DNA of 64,000 bases from Gulosibacter sediminis (GTDB lineage Bacteria > Actinomycetota > Actinomycetes > Actinomycetales > Microbacteriaceae). The notes under the pieces were generated by a model. That model saw nothing but the letters and a program-made list of their open reading frames with translations, ran no database searches and was not told the DNA's origin. Location: NCBI RefSeq assembly GCF_023370115.1, contig NZ_CP097160.1, positions 62,001 through 126,000 of the forward strand, read 5' to 3'. The position numbers and the translations under genes are program-made. Below, in pieces: positions 9,252-17,323 of this stretch (positions are counted from its first letter, which is position 1; every line of letters begins with the position of its first letter).

Positions 9252-9964
9252 CCCCGAAGGTGCTGGTGGTGACGAACTCTTCGCAGTCGGGGCCGCGGCG
9301 TCTGGGCGAATGGCTCGCCGAGGCCGGGCTCGAGGTCGACGAGCGCATCGGCGAGGAGGGATTACCGGTGGAGCTCGACGGCTACGACGGGCTGGTGCTG
9401 CTGGGCGGCGGGCTCATGCCCGATGCCGACGACGAGGCACCGTGGCTGCCAACGGAGCGCGCGCTCACCGCATCCGCGCTTGAGCGCGAGGTGCCGACGC
9501 TCGGCATCTGCCTCGGCGGGCAGGTGATTGCGAAGGTCGCTGGCGGCGAGGTGCGCGCCGAGTACGGCACGCCCGAAAGCGGCGCCGTGCTCATCGAGAC
9601 GACGCCCGAGGGCCGCGCCGACCCGGTGCTCGGGGTGCTCGGCGAGGGCGCGCACATGATTGAGAACCACGTCGACCAGATCACGCAGCTGCCACCGACC
9701 GCGGTGCATCTCGCCGCATCCGTCGATGTCGCGAACCAAGCCTTTCGGGTTGGTTCGCGCATGTGGGGCCTGCAGTTTCACCCCGAAGTCGGTGCCGAGC
9801 GCGTCGCGAGCTGGGATGAGTCGGCGCTCGGACGAAAGGGCTTCGACAAGGCTGCGCTCGCGGCGGCGGCGATGGCCGTGAACGACGAGAACATCGACGC
9901 ATCCCGTCGGCTCGTCGGCGCCTTCGCGCAGCAGGTGCACGCCTATGCGGAGGCGGCACGATGA
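9248..9964 (+). CDS. Class I glutamine amidotransferase-like hydrolase
   Basis: A stand-alone class-I (triad) glutamine amidotransferase domain, 238 residues. The nucleophile elbow GICLGGQ has Cys at about residue 88, and QFHPEV supplies the His/Glu pair near residue 178. LLGGGLMP forms the expected oxyanion-region turn. No synthetase partner is encoded next to it, so it may hydrolyse a gamma-glutamyl or N-acyl amide rather than feed ammonia to a biosynthetic enzyme. It is coupled at both ends by ATGA overlaps and belongs to the same peptide/D-amino-acid operon. Confidence 0.85.
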   Translation: MTPKVLVVTNSSQSGPRRLGEWLAEAGLEVDERIGEEGLPVELDGYDGLVLLGGGLMPDADDEAPWLPTERALTASALEREVPTLGICLGGQVIAKVAGGEVRAEYGTPESGAVLIETTPEGRADPVLGVLGEGAHMIENHVDQITQLPPTAVHLAASVDVANQAFRVGSRMWGLQFHPEVGAERVASWDESALGRKGFDKAALAAAAMAVNDENIDASRRLVGAFAQQVHAYAEAAR

Positions 9965-11232
9965 CGAAACACGTGGTCGTCGTCGGCGGCGGGCTCATCG
10001 GGCTCTGCACCAGTTACTGGCTACTGCGGGCCGGGCACCGCGTGACGATCGTCGAGCGCAGCCACCTCGGGGCCGGCGCCGCGACCGGGAACGCGGGCGA
10101 GCTGACGCCGCAGATGGTCGCGCCCCTTGCCTCGAGCAACACCGCGCGCGACATCGTGTCGGGTCTGTTCTCGACGAACTCGTACCTCTCTATTGCGCCG
10201 CTCAAGCTGCCGCAGCTCGCGGGCTTCGGCCTCGGCTTCCTCGCCTCCTCGCTGCCGCGGCAGCGGGCGAAGGGCGATGCGGCCCTCGCGCAGTTCCTGC
10301 CGCACATGCTGCCGAGTCTCGAGGCGATGGCCGAGGACGGCGTCGACACCTCGGGTGGCGGCAGCGGCTACCTCATGACCGCGCGCGATGAGCCGACGCT
10401 GCTTGCCGCCCACGCGCTCTATGCCGACCGCGCCACTCGTGGCTGGGCCGAGGCGCCGGGTGAGCCGCTTTCGGGTGCCTCGCTGCGCGCCGCCGAGCCC
10501 GCGCTCACTCCCGAGACTGAGTACGGCTTCATGCTGCCCGGCGAGTTCTCACTTGACCCCGTGACGTTCGTCGCGAGCCTCATCGCACGCGTCGAGGAGC
10601 TCGGGGCCGAGGTGCGCACGGGCCTCGAGGCCGAGCGGCTCGGCTCGGGCGCATCCGTCATCAGCCGAGACGAGGATGCGCGCGAGGTCGAGGTGCGCGG
10701 CGACCGCGTCGTACTCGCCTCGGGAGCCTGGACCACCGGGCTGCTGCGCCGCTCGGGCATCTTCTGCGCCGCATCCGTCACCGCGGGGAAGGGGTACAGC
10801 TTCACGGTGCCGGTCGAGCGGATGCCCGCGACGCTCGTGCACTCGATGGACCTCCACTGCGTCGCGATTCCGATGCACGGGCGCCTGCGCATCGTCGGCA
10901 TGATGGAGTTCGACGGCATGCCTGAGCGCACGAACGTCGACCGCTTCGACGTGCTCGCTGGCTTCGCCTCGCAGGTGATCGCGGGCGCCGACTGGGATGC
11001 CCGCACCGACGAATGGATGGGCCCGCGTCCGATGACCTCAGACGGCCTGCCGCTGCTCGGGCGGCTGCCGGGCCGCGATGAGGTGATCGTCGCGGCGGGC
11101 CACAATATGCACGGGCTGTCGCTCGGGCCGCTCACGGGGCAGATCGTGACCGACCTCGTGGCTGGGCGCGAGCCGGGGGTCGACGGGTGGCCGTTTGACC
11201 TGGGGCCGTTCGCGGTGCAGCGCCTGCTCTAG
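9961..11232 (+). CDS. FAD-dependent D-amino-acid dehydrogenase-like oxidoreductase (DadA family)
   Basis: DAO/DadA-family flavoprotein, 423 residues. The N-terminal dinucleotide fold is VVVVGGGLIGLCTSYWLLRAG followed by the Glu that binds ribose (IVERS) and GNAGELTPQ, the DadA-type second FAD segment. The C-terminal part contains GPRPMTSDGLPLLG and AAGHNMHGLSLGPLTG, the FAD-binding end typical of DadA. It would oxidise D-amino acids (or glycine/sarcosine-type secondary amines) to 2-oxo acids. Last gene of the rightward operon; its stop overlaps the convergent VOC gene stop by 4 nt. Confidence 0.88.
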   Translation: MTKHVVVVGGGLIGLCTSYWLLRAGHRVTIVERSHLGAGAATGNAGELTPQMVAPLASSNTARDIVSGLFSTNSYLSIAPLKLPQLAGFGLGFLASSLPRQRAKGDAALAQFLPHMLPSLEAMAEDGVDTSGGGSGYLMTARDEPTLLAAHALYADRATRGWAEAPGEPLSGASLRAAEPALTPETEYGFMLPGEFSLDPVTFVASLIARVEELGAEVRTGLEAERLGSGASVISRDEDAREVEVRGDRVVLASGAWTTGLLRRSGIFCAASVTAGKGYSFTVPVERMPATLVHSMDLHCVAIPMHGRLRIVGMMEFDGMPERTNVDRFDVLAGFASQVIAGADWDARTDEWMGPRPMTSDGLPLLGRLPGRDEVIVAAGHNMHGLSLGPLTGQIVTDLVAGREPGVDGWPFDLGPFAVQRLL

Positions 11233-11744
11233 TCGGCGGGGTGCCAGAGCTTGACCGCGGCGTCGCGCTCGTAGGCCTTGCCGTCGGGGAAGCTGACGAG
11301 TTCGAACTGCATGCCCCACGGGCTGCGGAAGTACACCCAGCGCTGCCCGGCGGCGGCCTCGGCGCTCGCGACGGGCTCGCCCATCACCTCGATGTGTTCT
11401 GCGCGCAGGTAGGCGACGGCGGCGTCGAGGTCGTCGACGTAGATCGCGAGGTGGTGGCCGCCGATGTCGCTGTTGCTCGGCTGTGGGCGCTGCCCGTCGG
11501 CGGCGTCGTACTTGAATAGCTCGATATTGCTGCCGTTGCCGAGCCGAATGAAGCGGATCTCCTCGATCGCCGTGCGCGGGTGCACGCCGATCTGCCGCTG
11601 CATCCAGTCGTCGTCGGAGCGCTTGCCGCCGAGCGAGTAGATGAGCGTGCCGCCGAGGATGCGGACGAAGAAGTCTTCGGCCTCGTCGAGATCGGGCACG
11701 GTGATGCCGATGTGGTCGGTGCCGTGCATGCCAGGAAGCGCCAT
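11229..11744 (-). CDS. VOC-superfamily protein (glyoxalase/dioxygenase fold)
   Basis: A 171-residue vicinal-oxygen-chelate protein with two beta-alpha-beta-beta-beta modules. Candidate metal ligands are His in GTDHIGITVPD (module 1), Glu in NIELFKY, His in GGHHLAIYVDD (module 2) and Glu in GMQFELVSFP, the usual spacing of the 2-His/2-Glu family. The substrate cannot be read from sequence. It is divergent from the 2-oxoacid dehydrogenase genes and shares their upstream palindrome, which hints at co-regulation with that catabolic operon. Confidence 0.85.
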   Translation of the reverse strand: MALPGMHGTDHIGITVPDLDEAEDFFVRILGGTLIYSLGGKRSDDDWMQRQIGVHPRTAIEEIRFIRLGNGSNIELFKYDAADGQRPQPSNSDIGGHHLAIYVDDLDAAVAYLRAEHIEVMGEPVASAEAAAGQRWVYFRSPWGMQFELVSFPDGKAYERDAAVKLWHPAD

Positions 11745-11823
11745 TGGTAGTCCTTTCTGGATCTAACTCTAGCGAGATTGGCGGCAAAAACGTGGAAAAC
11801 TGTCCCAAAATGTCGTTATTGCG

Positions 11824-11845
11824 CCTAGATTGGATTCAATCTAGG
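11824..11845. promoter_or_regulatory. Operator-like inverted repeat upstream of the 2-oxoacid dehydrogenase operon
   Basis: Perfect 9-bp arms, CCTAGATTG and CAATCTAGG, separated by GATT. The element sits about 50 bp upstream of the E1 start and about 80 bp upstream of the divergent VOC gene, in a region visibly richer in A+T than the genes. The spacing and short centre fit a dimeric repressor site (GntR or TetR type) better than a terminator, as no T-tract follows. A related half-site (TAGCGAGATTGG) lies about 60 bp away at roughly 11772-11783. The cognate regulator is not in the immediate neighbourhood. Confidence 0.5.
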
Positions 11846-11895
11846 GTGGTGGTGTTACACGCAACCCGGCAAACCGCCGATCAATGGAGATACAG

Positions 11896-14085
11896 ATGCC
11901 GCGTCGTCGCCAATTAGAAACCAACGTCCCGTGGGTGCAACTCAGCACCACCGCGGCCGACTGGAAGCGGGCCGACCCCAAGCTGCTCGGCACGATGCTG
12001 AGCCAGCTCCACCTCATCCGCGCCTTCGAAGAAAAGGTGCTTGAACTCGCGGGAGAGGGCCTCGTGCACGGCCCCGCGCACTCGAGCATTGGCCAGGAAG
12101 GCGGTGCGGTCGGCTCGATCGTCGGCATGCGCTCGGCGGATGGGGTGAGCGGCTCGCACCGCGGGCACCACCAATTTCTCGCCAAGGCCCTGACGCATGT
12201 GTCGGGCGGCGAGATCGACCCGCGCGAGCTCGTGTCGGGGGAGGTGCGCACCGTGTTGCAGCGCACGCTCGCCGAGATTCTCGGGCTGGCGCAGGGCTAC
12301 TGCCGCGGTCGTGGCGGCTCGATGCACCTGCAGTGGTTCGAGGCAGGCGCGCTCGGCACGAACGCGATCGTCGGCGGCGGCGCCCCGTTTGCCGCGGGCA
12401 ACGCGTTCGCGCAGAAGCGCGCGGGCACGAGCGATGTCACCGTGAACTATTTCGGCGACGGCGCGAGCCAGATCGGTTCGATTCTCGAAACAATGAACCT
12501 CGCCGCGGCGTGGGAGCTGCCGGTTGGCTTCTTCATCGAGAACAACCTGTATGGTGTCTCGACGCACGTGTCGGAGATCACGAAGGACACCCGGTTGTCG
12601 ATCCGTGGCCAGGGCTTTTCAGTGCCCGGCTGGCGCGTCGACGGCATGGATCCGCTCGCCGTGCACCTCGCGATGGAGGAGGCGATCGAGCACATGCGCG
12701 CGGGCAACGGCCCCGTCGTGGTCGAGGCCGAGGTCTACCGCTTCTTCCACCAGAATGGCCCGTACCCGGGCAGCGCGTTCGGCTACCGCAGCAAGGATGA
12801 GGAGCGCGAGTGGCGCGAGCGCGACCCGCTGACGAAGGTCGCGCGCGAGATGATCGCGCTCGGCTTGATTACCGACGCCGAGGTTGAGCGGGTGCGCGCG
12901 GATGCGCAGGCCGCGATGAACGACGTGGCGGCCGAGCTGATCGAAGCCGACCCCGACAAGCCCGGCCGCAACCGCATCCGCCCCGAGCTTTGGCCCGAGA
13001 CCGACTTCGTGAATGTTGGCGTGCGCGGCGACGCGAGCGAGCTCGATGGGCTGACCGTTGCCGAGACCGAGTCGCACGCCGGCGCGTGGCGCGACGTGAA
13101 GTTTGTCGACGCCGTGGCGCAGACCATGGAGCGGCGGATGGAGCAGGACGAGCGCATCATCGTGCTCGGCGAGGACGTGCACCGGCTCAGCGGCGGCACG
13201 AACGGCGCGACGAAGGGGCTCGCGAAGCGCTGGCCCGAGCGCGTGCTCGGTACCCCGATTTCGGAGAATGCGTTCGCCGGTCTCGGCGGCGGCGCGGCGC
13301 TCGATGGGCGGCTGCGCCCCGTGGTCGAGTTCATGTATCCCGACTTCATGTGGGTCGCCGCTGACCAGGTGTTTAACCAGATCGGCAAGGCGCGGCACAT
13401 GTTTGGTGGCGACTCGGCGATGCCGCTGGTACTGCGTACCAAGGTCGCGATGGGCTCGGGCTACGGCTCGCAGCACCTCATGGACCCGGCGGGCATTTTT
13501 GCGACCTCGCCCGGTTGGCGCATCGTCGCCCCGTCGAGTGCCGCAGATTACGTCGGACTCATGAACGCCGCGCTTGCGCTCGAGGACCCGGTGCTCGTCA
13601 TTGAGCACGTTGACCTGTATGCGAAGGCCGACCGCGTGCCCGAGGGCGACCTGGATTACATCCTGCCGCCGGGTCGCGCCGCCGTGCGCCGCTCGGGCGC
13701 CGACGTGACCGTGGTCAGCTACCTCTCGATGGTCGATCACTCGCTCGAGGCGATCGAGCAGACCGGCATCGATGGCGAGCTCATCGACCTGCGCTGGCTC
13801 GACCGCGCCTCGATCGACTGGGACACGATCGGCGAGAGCGTGCGCAAGACCAACGCCGTGCTGATCGTTGAGCAGGGCAGCGAGGGCACCTCGTATGGTG
13901 GCTGGCTCGCCGATGAGATTCAGCGACGGTTCTTTGACTACCTCGACCAGCCCGTGCAGCGCGTCACCGGCCAGGAGGCGAGCCCGAGCATCTCGAAGGT
14001 GCTCGAGCGCGCCGCGATCGCGAGGACCGAGGAGGTCGTCGCCGGCCTCGAACGCGTCCGCGCCGGATTCGGAGGGACCAACTAA
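11896..14085 (+). CDS. 2-oxoacid dehydrogenase E1, fused alpha and beta subunits
   Basis: Thiamine-diphosphate-dependent E1 component with both subunits in one 729-residue chain. The alpha half (~1-350) has GPAHSSIGQEGGAVG, SGSHRGHHQFLA, RGRGGSMHL and the TPP motif YFGDGASQIGS...ENN. The beta half (~395-729) has IIVLGEDV, GTPISENAFAGLGGGAA and EFMYPDFM, plus a transketolase C-terminal domain ending in EQGSEGTSYGG. In most relatives these are two genes. The product resembles acetoin/branched-chain/pyruvate-type E1 enzymes; substrate is not assignable. ATG 11896 has GGAG six bases upstream; ATG 11884 is in frame but lacks one. The E2 gene overlaps by one base. Confidence 0.92.
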   Translation: MPRRRQLETNVPWVQLSTTAADWKRADPKLLGTMLSQLHLIRAFEEKVLELAGEGLVHGPAHSSIGQEGGAVGSIVGMRSADGVSGSHRGHHQFLAKALTHVSGGEIDPRELVSGEVRTVLQRTLAEILGLAQGYCRGRGGSMHLQWFEAGALGTNAIVGGGAPFAAGNAFAQKRAGTSDVTVNYFGDGASQIGSILETMNLAAAWELPVGFFIENNLYGVSTHVSEITKDTRLSIRGQGFSVPGWRVDGMDPLAVHLAMEEAIEHMRAGNGPVVVEAEVYRFFHQNGPYPGSAFGYRSKDEEREWRERDPLTKVAREMIALGLITDAEVERVRADAQAAMNDVAAELIEADPDKPGRNRIRPELWPETDFVNVGVRGDASELDGLTVAETESHAGAWRDVKFVDAVAQTMERRMEQDERIIVLGEDVHRLSGGTNGATKGLAKRWPERVLGTPISENAFAGLGGGAALDGRLRPVVEFMYPDFMWVAADQVFNQIGKARHMFGGDSAMPLVLRTKVAMGSGYGSQHLMDPAGIFATSPGWRIVAPSSAADYVGLMNAALALEDPVLVIEHVDLYAKADRVPEGDLDYILPPGRAAVRRSGADVTVVSYLSMVDHSLEAIEQTGIDGELIDLRWLDRASIDWDTIGESVRKTNAVLIVEQGSEGTSYGGWLADEIQRRFFDYLDQPVQRVTGQEASPSISKVLERAAIARTEEVVAGLERVRAGFGGTN

Positions 14086-15464
14086 TGCCCGTGCTCATTC
14101 GCATGCCTGAGATCTCCGCCGGCACCGAGTCGGCTGCAATTGCCGGCTGGATGGTGTCGGTCGGCGACACGCTCGCCCCCGACGACGCGATCGCTGACAT
14201 CGAGACCGACAAAGCCACCATCGAATACGCCGTCGAAGAGGGCGGCACCGTCGCGGGCTTCCTCGCCGAGATCGGCGACACCGTCGCGGTCGGCACCCCC
14301 ATCGCCGTGCTGGCCGGCGACGGCGAGTCCGCAGCGGATGCGCTCGCGGCGGCTGGCAGCGGCGCCGACGCCGGTAACACCGCGGCTGGATCCGCAAACG
14401 CCAGGGCTTCTGTTGACGACTCTGTGACTGACACCACAGTTCCCGCAGTTGCTACAGCGACTGCAGCATCTCCGGAGGCCTCGTGCGCGGCAGAAACAAG
14501 CTGCTCGACTGGTGACGGGTCGCGAGGAGAGACGGCACCTTCGGTCGCTGACCCGGGCGACCACATCCGCCGCTTCGCGAGCCCGATTGCGCGCCGTCTC
14601 GCGCGCGAACGCGGCCTCGACATCGCAGCGATTACCGGCACTGGTCCCGGCGGTCGTATCGTTCGCCGTGATGTCGAAGGGGCGTTGGATTCGGCTCAGG
14701 CGTCGACGGCGGCAGCTCCTGTTGCGGCTGGTCCTGCAGCAACCGCACCCGCGGCAGCGTCTGTGTCTGCGCCCGAGCGCGAAGGCGTCACGCGCATCCC
14801 GCACACCGGCATGCGGCGTGCGATCGCGCGCCGGCTTACCGAGAGCAAGACGACGGTGCCGCACTATTACCTCAAGGCCGACGTGCGGGTCGATGCCCTG
14901 CTCGAACTGCGCAAGCAGGTGAACGCCGCGAACTCCGAGACGAAGATCTCGGTGAACGACTTCATCATGAAGGCCGTCGCGGGGGCACTCGTTGAGGTAC
15001 CGGAGGCGAATGCGATCTGGACGGACGACGCCACCGAGCGCTTCGACTCGGTCGACATCGCGGTCGCGGTCTCGATCGATGCCGGCCTGCTCACGCCCGT
15101 CGTGCGCGGCGTCGAGCAGCTGAGTATCAGCGCCTTGAGTGGAACGATCCGCGAACTCGCGGATCGCGCTCGCGACGGCAAGCTGCGCCAGCACGAGCTC
15201 GAGGGTGGCAGCTTCTCGGTGTCGAACCTCGGCATGTACGGCGTCGAAGAGTTCGCGGCGATCATCAACCCCCCGCACTCGGGCATCCTCGCCGTGGGCA
15301 CTGCCTCGCCGCGCCCCGTGGTGACCGACTCCGGAATCGAGTCGGCCACCGTCATGACCGTCACCCTCTCGGCCGACCACCGCGTTATGGATGGTGCCCT
15401 CGCCGCCACCTGGCTCGCCGCCTTCAAGCGCCGAGTCGAGAACCCGCTGACGCTGCTCGTATAG
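14085..15464 (+). CDS. Dihydrolipoamide acyltransferase E2 component
   Basis: E2 core of the 2-oxoacid dehydrogenase complex, 459 residues. Domains in order: a lipoyl domain (~1-78) with the lipoylated Lys in IETDKATIE; an Ala/Ser/Thr-rich flexible linker; the E1/E3-binding domain (FASPIARRLARERGL...GTGPGGRIVRRDV, ~165-205); a second Ala-rich linker; and the acyltransferase domain (~235-459) with catalytic DHRVMDGA. It starts within the E1 stop (TAATG), so the two are coupled. No E3 (dihydrolipoamide dehydrogenase) is in the window, so one must be supplied from elsewhere. Confidence 0.94.
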   Translation: MPVLIRMPEISAGTESAAIAGWMVSVGDTLAPDDAIADIETDKATIEYAVEEGGTVAGFLAEIGDTVAVGTPIAVLAGDGESAADALAAAGSGADAGNTAAGSANARASVDDSVTDTTVPAVATATAASPEASCAAETSCSTGDGSRGETAPSVADPGDHIRRFASPIARRLARERGLDIAAITGTGPGGRIVRRDVEGALDSAQASTAAAPVAAGPAATAPAAASVSAPEREGVTRIPHTGMRRAIARRLTESKTTVPHYYLKADVRVDALLELRKQVNAANSETKISVNDFIMKAVAGALVEVPEANAIWTDDATERFDSVDIAVAVSIDAGLLTPVVRGVEQLSISALSGTIRELADRARDGKLRQHELEGGSFSVSNLGMYGVEEFAAIINPPHSGILAVGTASPRPVVTDSGIESATVMTVTLSADHRVMDGALAATWLAAFKRRVENPLTLLV

Positions 15465-15481
15465 GCCGTCGGCACGCCATA

Positions 15482-15516
15482 CCCGCCCACGGACTCCATC
15501 TGCGTCCGTGGGCGGG
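15482..15516 (+). terminator. Rho-independent-type terminator after the E1-E2 operon
   Basis: A perfect 13-bp stem, CCCGCCCACGGAC with GTCCGTGGGCGGG, and a 9-nt loop, 17 nt after the E2 stop and followed by TTTGG. It also faces the convergent nuclease gene and could act in both directions. Confidence 0.85.
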
Positions 15517-15594
15517 TTTGGCGTTGGCTTGCTGCAGTGCTCGTCTGTTCAGCCAGCGGTCGTCGCCCATGTCGGTAGGCAGAGTTCTCCCCGA

Positions 15595-17019
15595 TCAGAA
15601 GGGTGCGGGATCGACGGCGGGGTCGTAGACGAGTCCATCGACGGGTTTGAAGATCGGCCCGGGTGGTTCGGGCCGGGTGATGAAGATGTCGCCGGTTGGT
15701 GAGGTCCATTCGAGGACGCCGCCGCCGAGGTGCCGCACTCTCCACGGGTGTTGATGTTTCTGGGTGTGATGTCGGCGGCACAGGTGCGCTTGGTTATCGA
15801 CGTTCGTCGCGCCGCCAGCGGCCCAGGGCACTGTGTGGTCGAGGTCGCTGCGGTGCGCGGGGCGGCGGCAGCCGGGGAACCGGCAGGTGTGGTCGCGCGC
15901 TTGCAAGAACTTCCGCATTTGCGGAGTCGCGGTGCGGGTATCGACGGTGAGCACGTGCCCGGTGATCGGGTCGGTGAGGATGCGGTCGAAGCAGGTCACG
16001 GTGCCCGCGATTTGGCGGGCTTCGAAGGCGCTGATGGGTTCCATCCCGTCGATGGTCGCGATATCGCGCGGCGCATCTGGGTCGAGCAGCGTGGTGATCG
16101 GGACGATGATGCTCACCGTCGCCTGCACGCGGGGTTTCCCCTTCGCGACGGATTCGAGGATGCTTTGCGGCGTCGAGGTGAGGAGCGTCTCGATGAACAC
16201 ATCGGCGCGGAGTTGTGCGACGGTGCGCGGATCGTCAATGAACGCGGCATCCTCCGGGGAGAGTTCCTCCCCGGCTGCTTGCGCCTCGCGAACGCGGGCG
16301 CGGTACGCTTTGGCGTCATCGTGGTGGTCGTCGCGCAGTTGGGTGGCTTGTTTGCTGAGCAGGTCGTAGCCCGCGTGTGCGGCGACGGTGGGGATGGTCG
16401 CGGAGAGGATCGACATGCCGTCGTCGAGGTCTTGGATGGTGACGGTGCGGTCTTGGTAGGCACGTTCGAACGCGGTTTCGAAGTCGGCGGAGTTGAGGCG
16501 TGCCGCGAGTTTCTTGGCGTAGGTGTCGGTCTGCCCTGGCGTGTGCTTCGCCGCGTAGTCGAGGACCTTCGTGCCGTAGTCATCGCGTCGGTCGTCGTTG
16601 ACCTTATTCGCGTAGCGCAGCAGCGCGGTGGCGTGGCGGAGGGTGACGGTGCCGTCGTCGAGCGCGGTCATCCAGGCAGGGAAGGCGGTGGTGAGGTGGT
16701 GGGCGTCGTGGGCGCGGTTGGCGAGGGTGAGGTCGCTGTCGTTGGTGCGGATGCCGGCGGTGCCGACGATGGATCGGAGGTGGGAGTGGAGGCGGTGTTC
16801 GTCGGAGATGAGGTGCGCGCCCGCGGTAGTGTCGCGGCGGGTGTGTTCGGCGGCGATGTCGTAGGCGACCGCCAGCATGCGGATCTCGCCGACGTCGGCG
16901 TGGCGGCGCTGCTGGTTGTAGTCGAGATAACCGGTGGTGAAACGCCTGGTGCGTTCGGTGAGGTCGTCGTATTCGGGGTCGGGGGTGGTGCCATCGGGTC
17001 GGTGCCGGGTGGATGCCAT
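15595..17019 (-). CDS. DUF222 / HNH endonuclease-domain protein
   Basis: A 474-residue member of the actinobacterial DUF222-HNH family, usually present in several copies per genome; its biological role is not established. The N-terminal two thirds is the helical DUF222 region. The C-terminal HNH domain (~390-440) has a zinc-binding CRFPGC pair, the catalytic DLDHTVPWAAGG and the closing LCRRHHTQKHQ. ATG 17019 is chosen because AGGAGG precedes it at good spacing; an upstream extension to 17106 has no such site. It stands alone between two terminators or non-coding stretches, convergent with the E2 gene. Confidence 0.9.
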   Translation of the reverse strand: MASTRHRPDGTTPDPEYDDLTERTRRFTTGYLDYNQQRRHADVGEIRMLAVAYDIAAEHTRRDTTAGAHLISDEHRLHSHLRSIVGTAGIRTNDSDLTLANRAHDAHHLTTAFPAWMTALDDGTVTLRHATALLRYANKVNDDRRDDYGTKVLDYAAKHTPGQTDTYAKKLAARLNSADFETAFERAYQDRTVTIQDLDDGMSILSATIPTVAAHAGYDLLSKQATQLRDDHHDDAKAYRARVREAQAAGEELSPEDAAFIDDPRTVAQLRADVFIETLLTSTPQSILESVAKGKPRVQATVSIIVPITTLLDPDAPRDIATIDGMEPISAFEARQIAGTVTCFDRILTDPITGHVLTVDTRTATPQMRKFLQARDHTCRFPGCRRPAHRSDLDHTVPWAAGGATNVDNQAHLCRRHHTQKHQHPWRVRHLGGGVLEWTSPTGDIFITRPEPPGPIFKPVDGLVYDPAVDPAPF

Positions 17020-17323
17020 GGGTGTCACCTCCTCAAAACTGTTCGTCAGCATGCCGGGTCTGGTGGAGCTCTTCGTTGTTGCCTTGGAGACGCACGAGCG
17101 GCCCAAAACGTGAACCCGGGTGCGAGTTTTTTTGTTGGGATTTTCCTGACCACGAGGGTGTGGTTAAGGACGAGTCGGCGACGGAATTCAGGGGGATTGC
17201 TGGGGGACTGGTTCCACTTCACCACGAGCCACCGACATGGCCAGTGGTGCGGGAAATCGGGGGAGTTCGGGGTCTGGTTCTACTTGATCACGAGCCACCG
17301 ACATAGGTCGGCAGCACGGCAGC
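17020..17323. repeat. Non-coding spacer with a duplicated ~30-bp element
   Basis: No convincing gene. It contains two imperfect direct copies of a 30-bp element ending in CACGAGCCACCGACAT, at 17209-17238 and 17275-17304, offset by 66 bp and each preceded by a G-rich run. The copies differ at 4 of 30 positions. On the minus strand each copy reads as ATGTCGGTGGCTCGTG, giving short open peptides that look fortuitous. This resembles a dispersed repeat or a worn end of a mobile element, but no terminal inverted repeat or transposase was found. Confidence 0.5.

Noticed and set aside
15595-17019. HNH protein as part of a group II intron, phage or insertion element
   Set aside because: DUF222-HNH proteins are ordinary multi-copy actinobacterial genes. 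No terminal repeats, integrase or reverse transcriptase is nearby.
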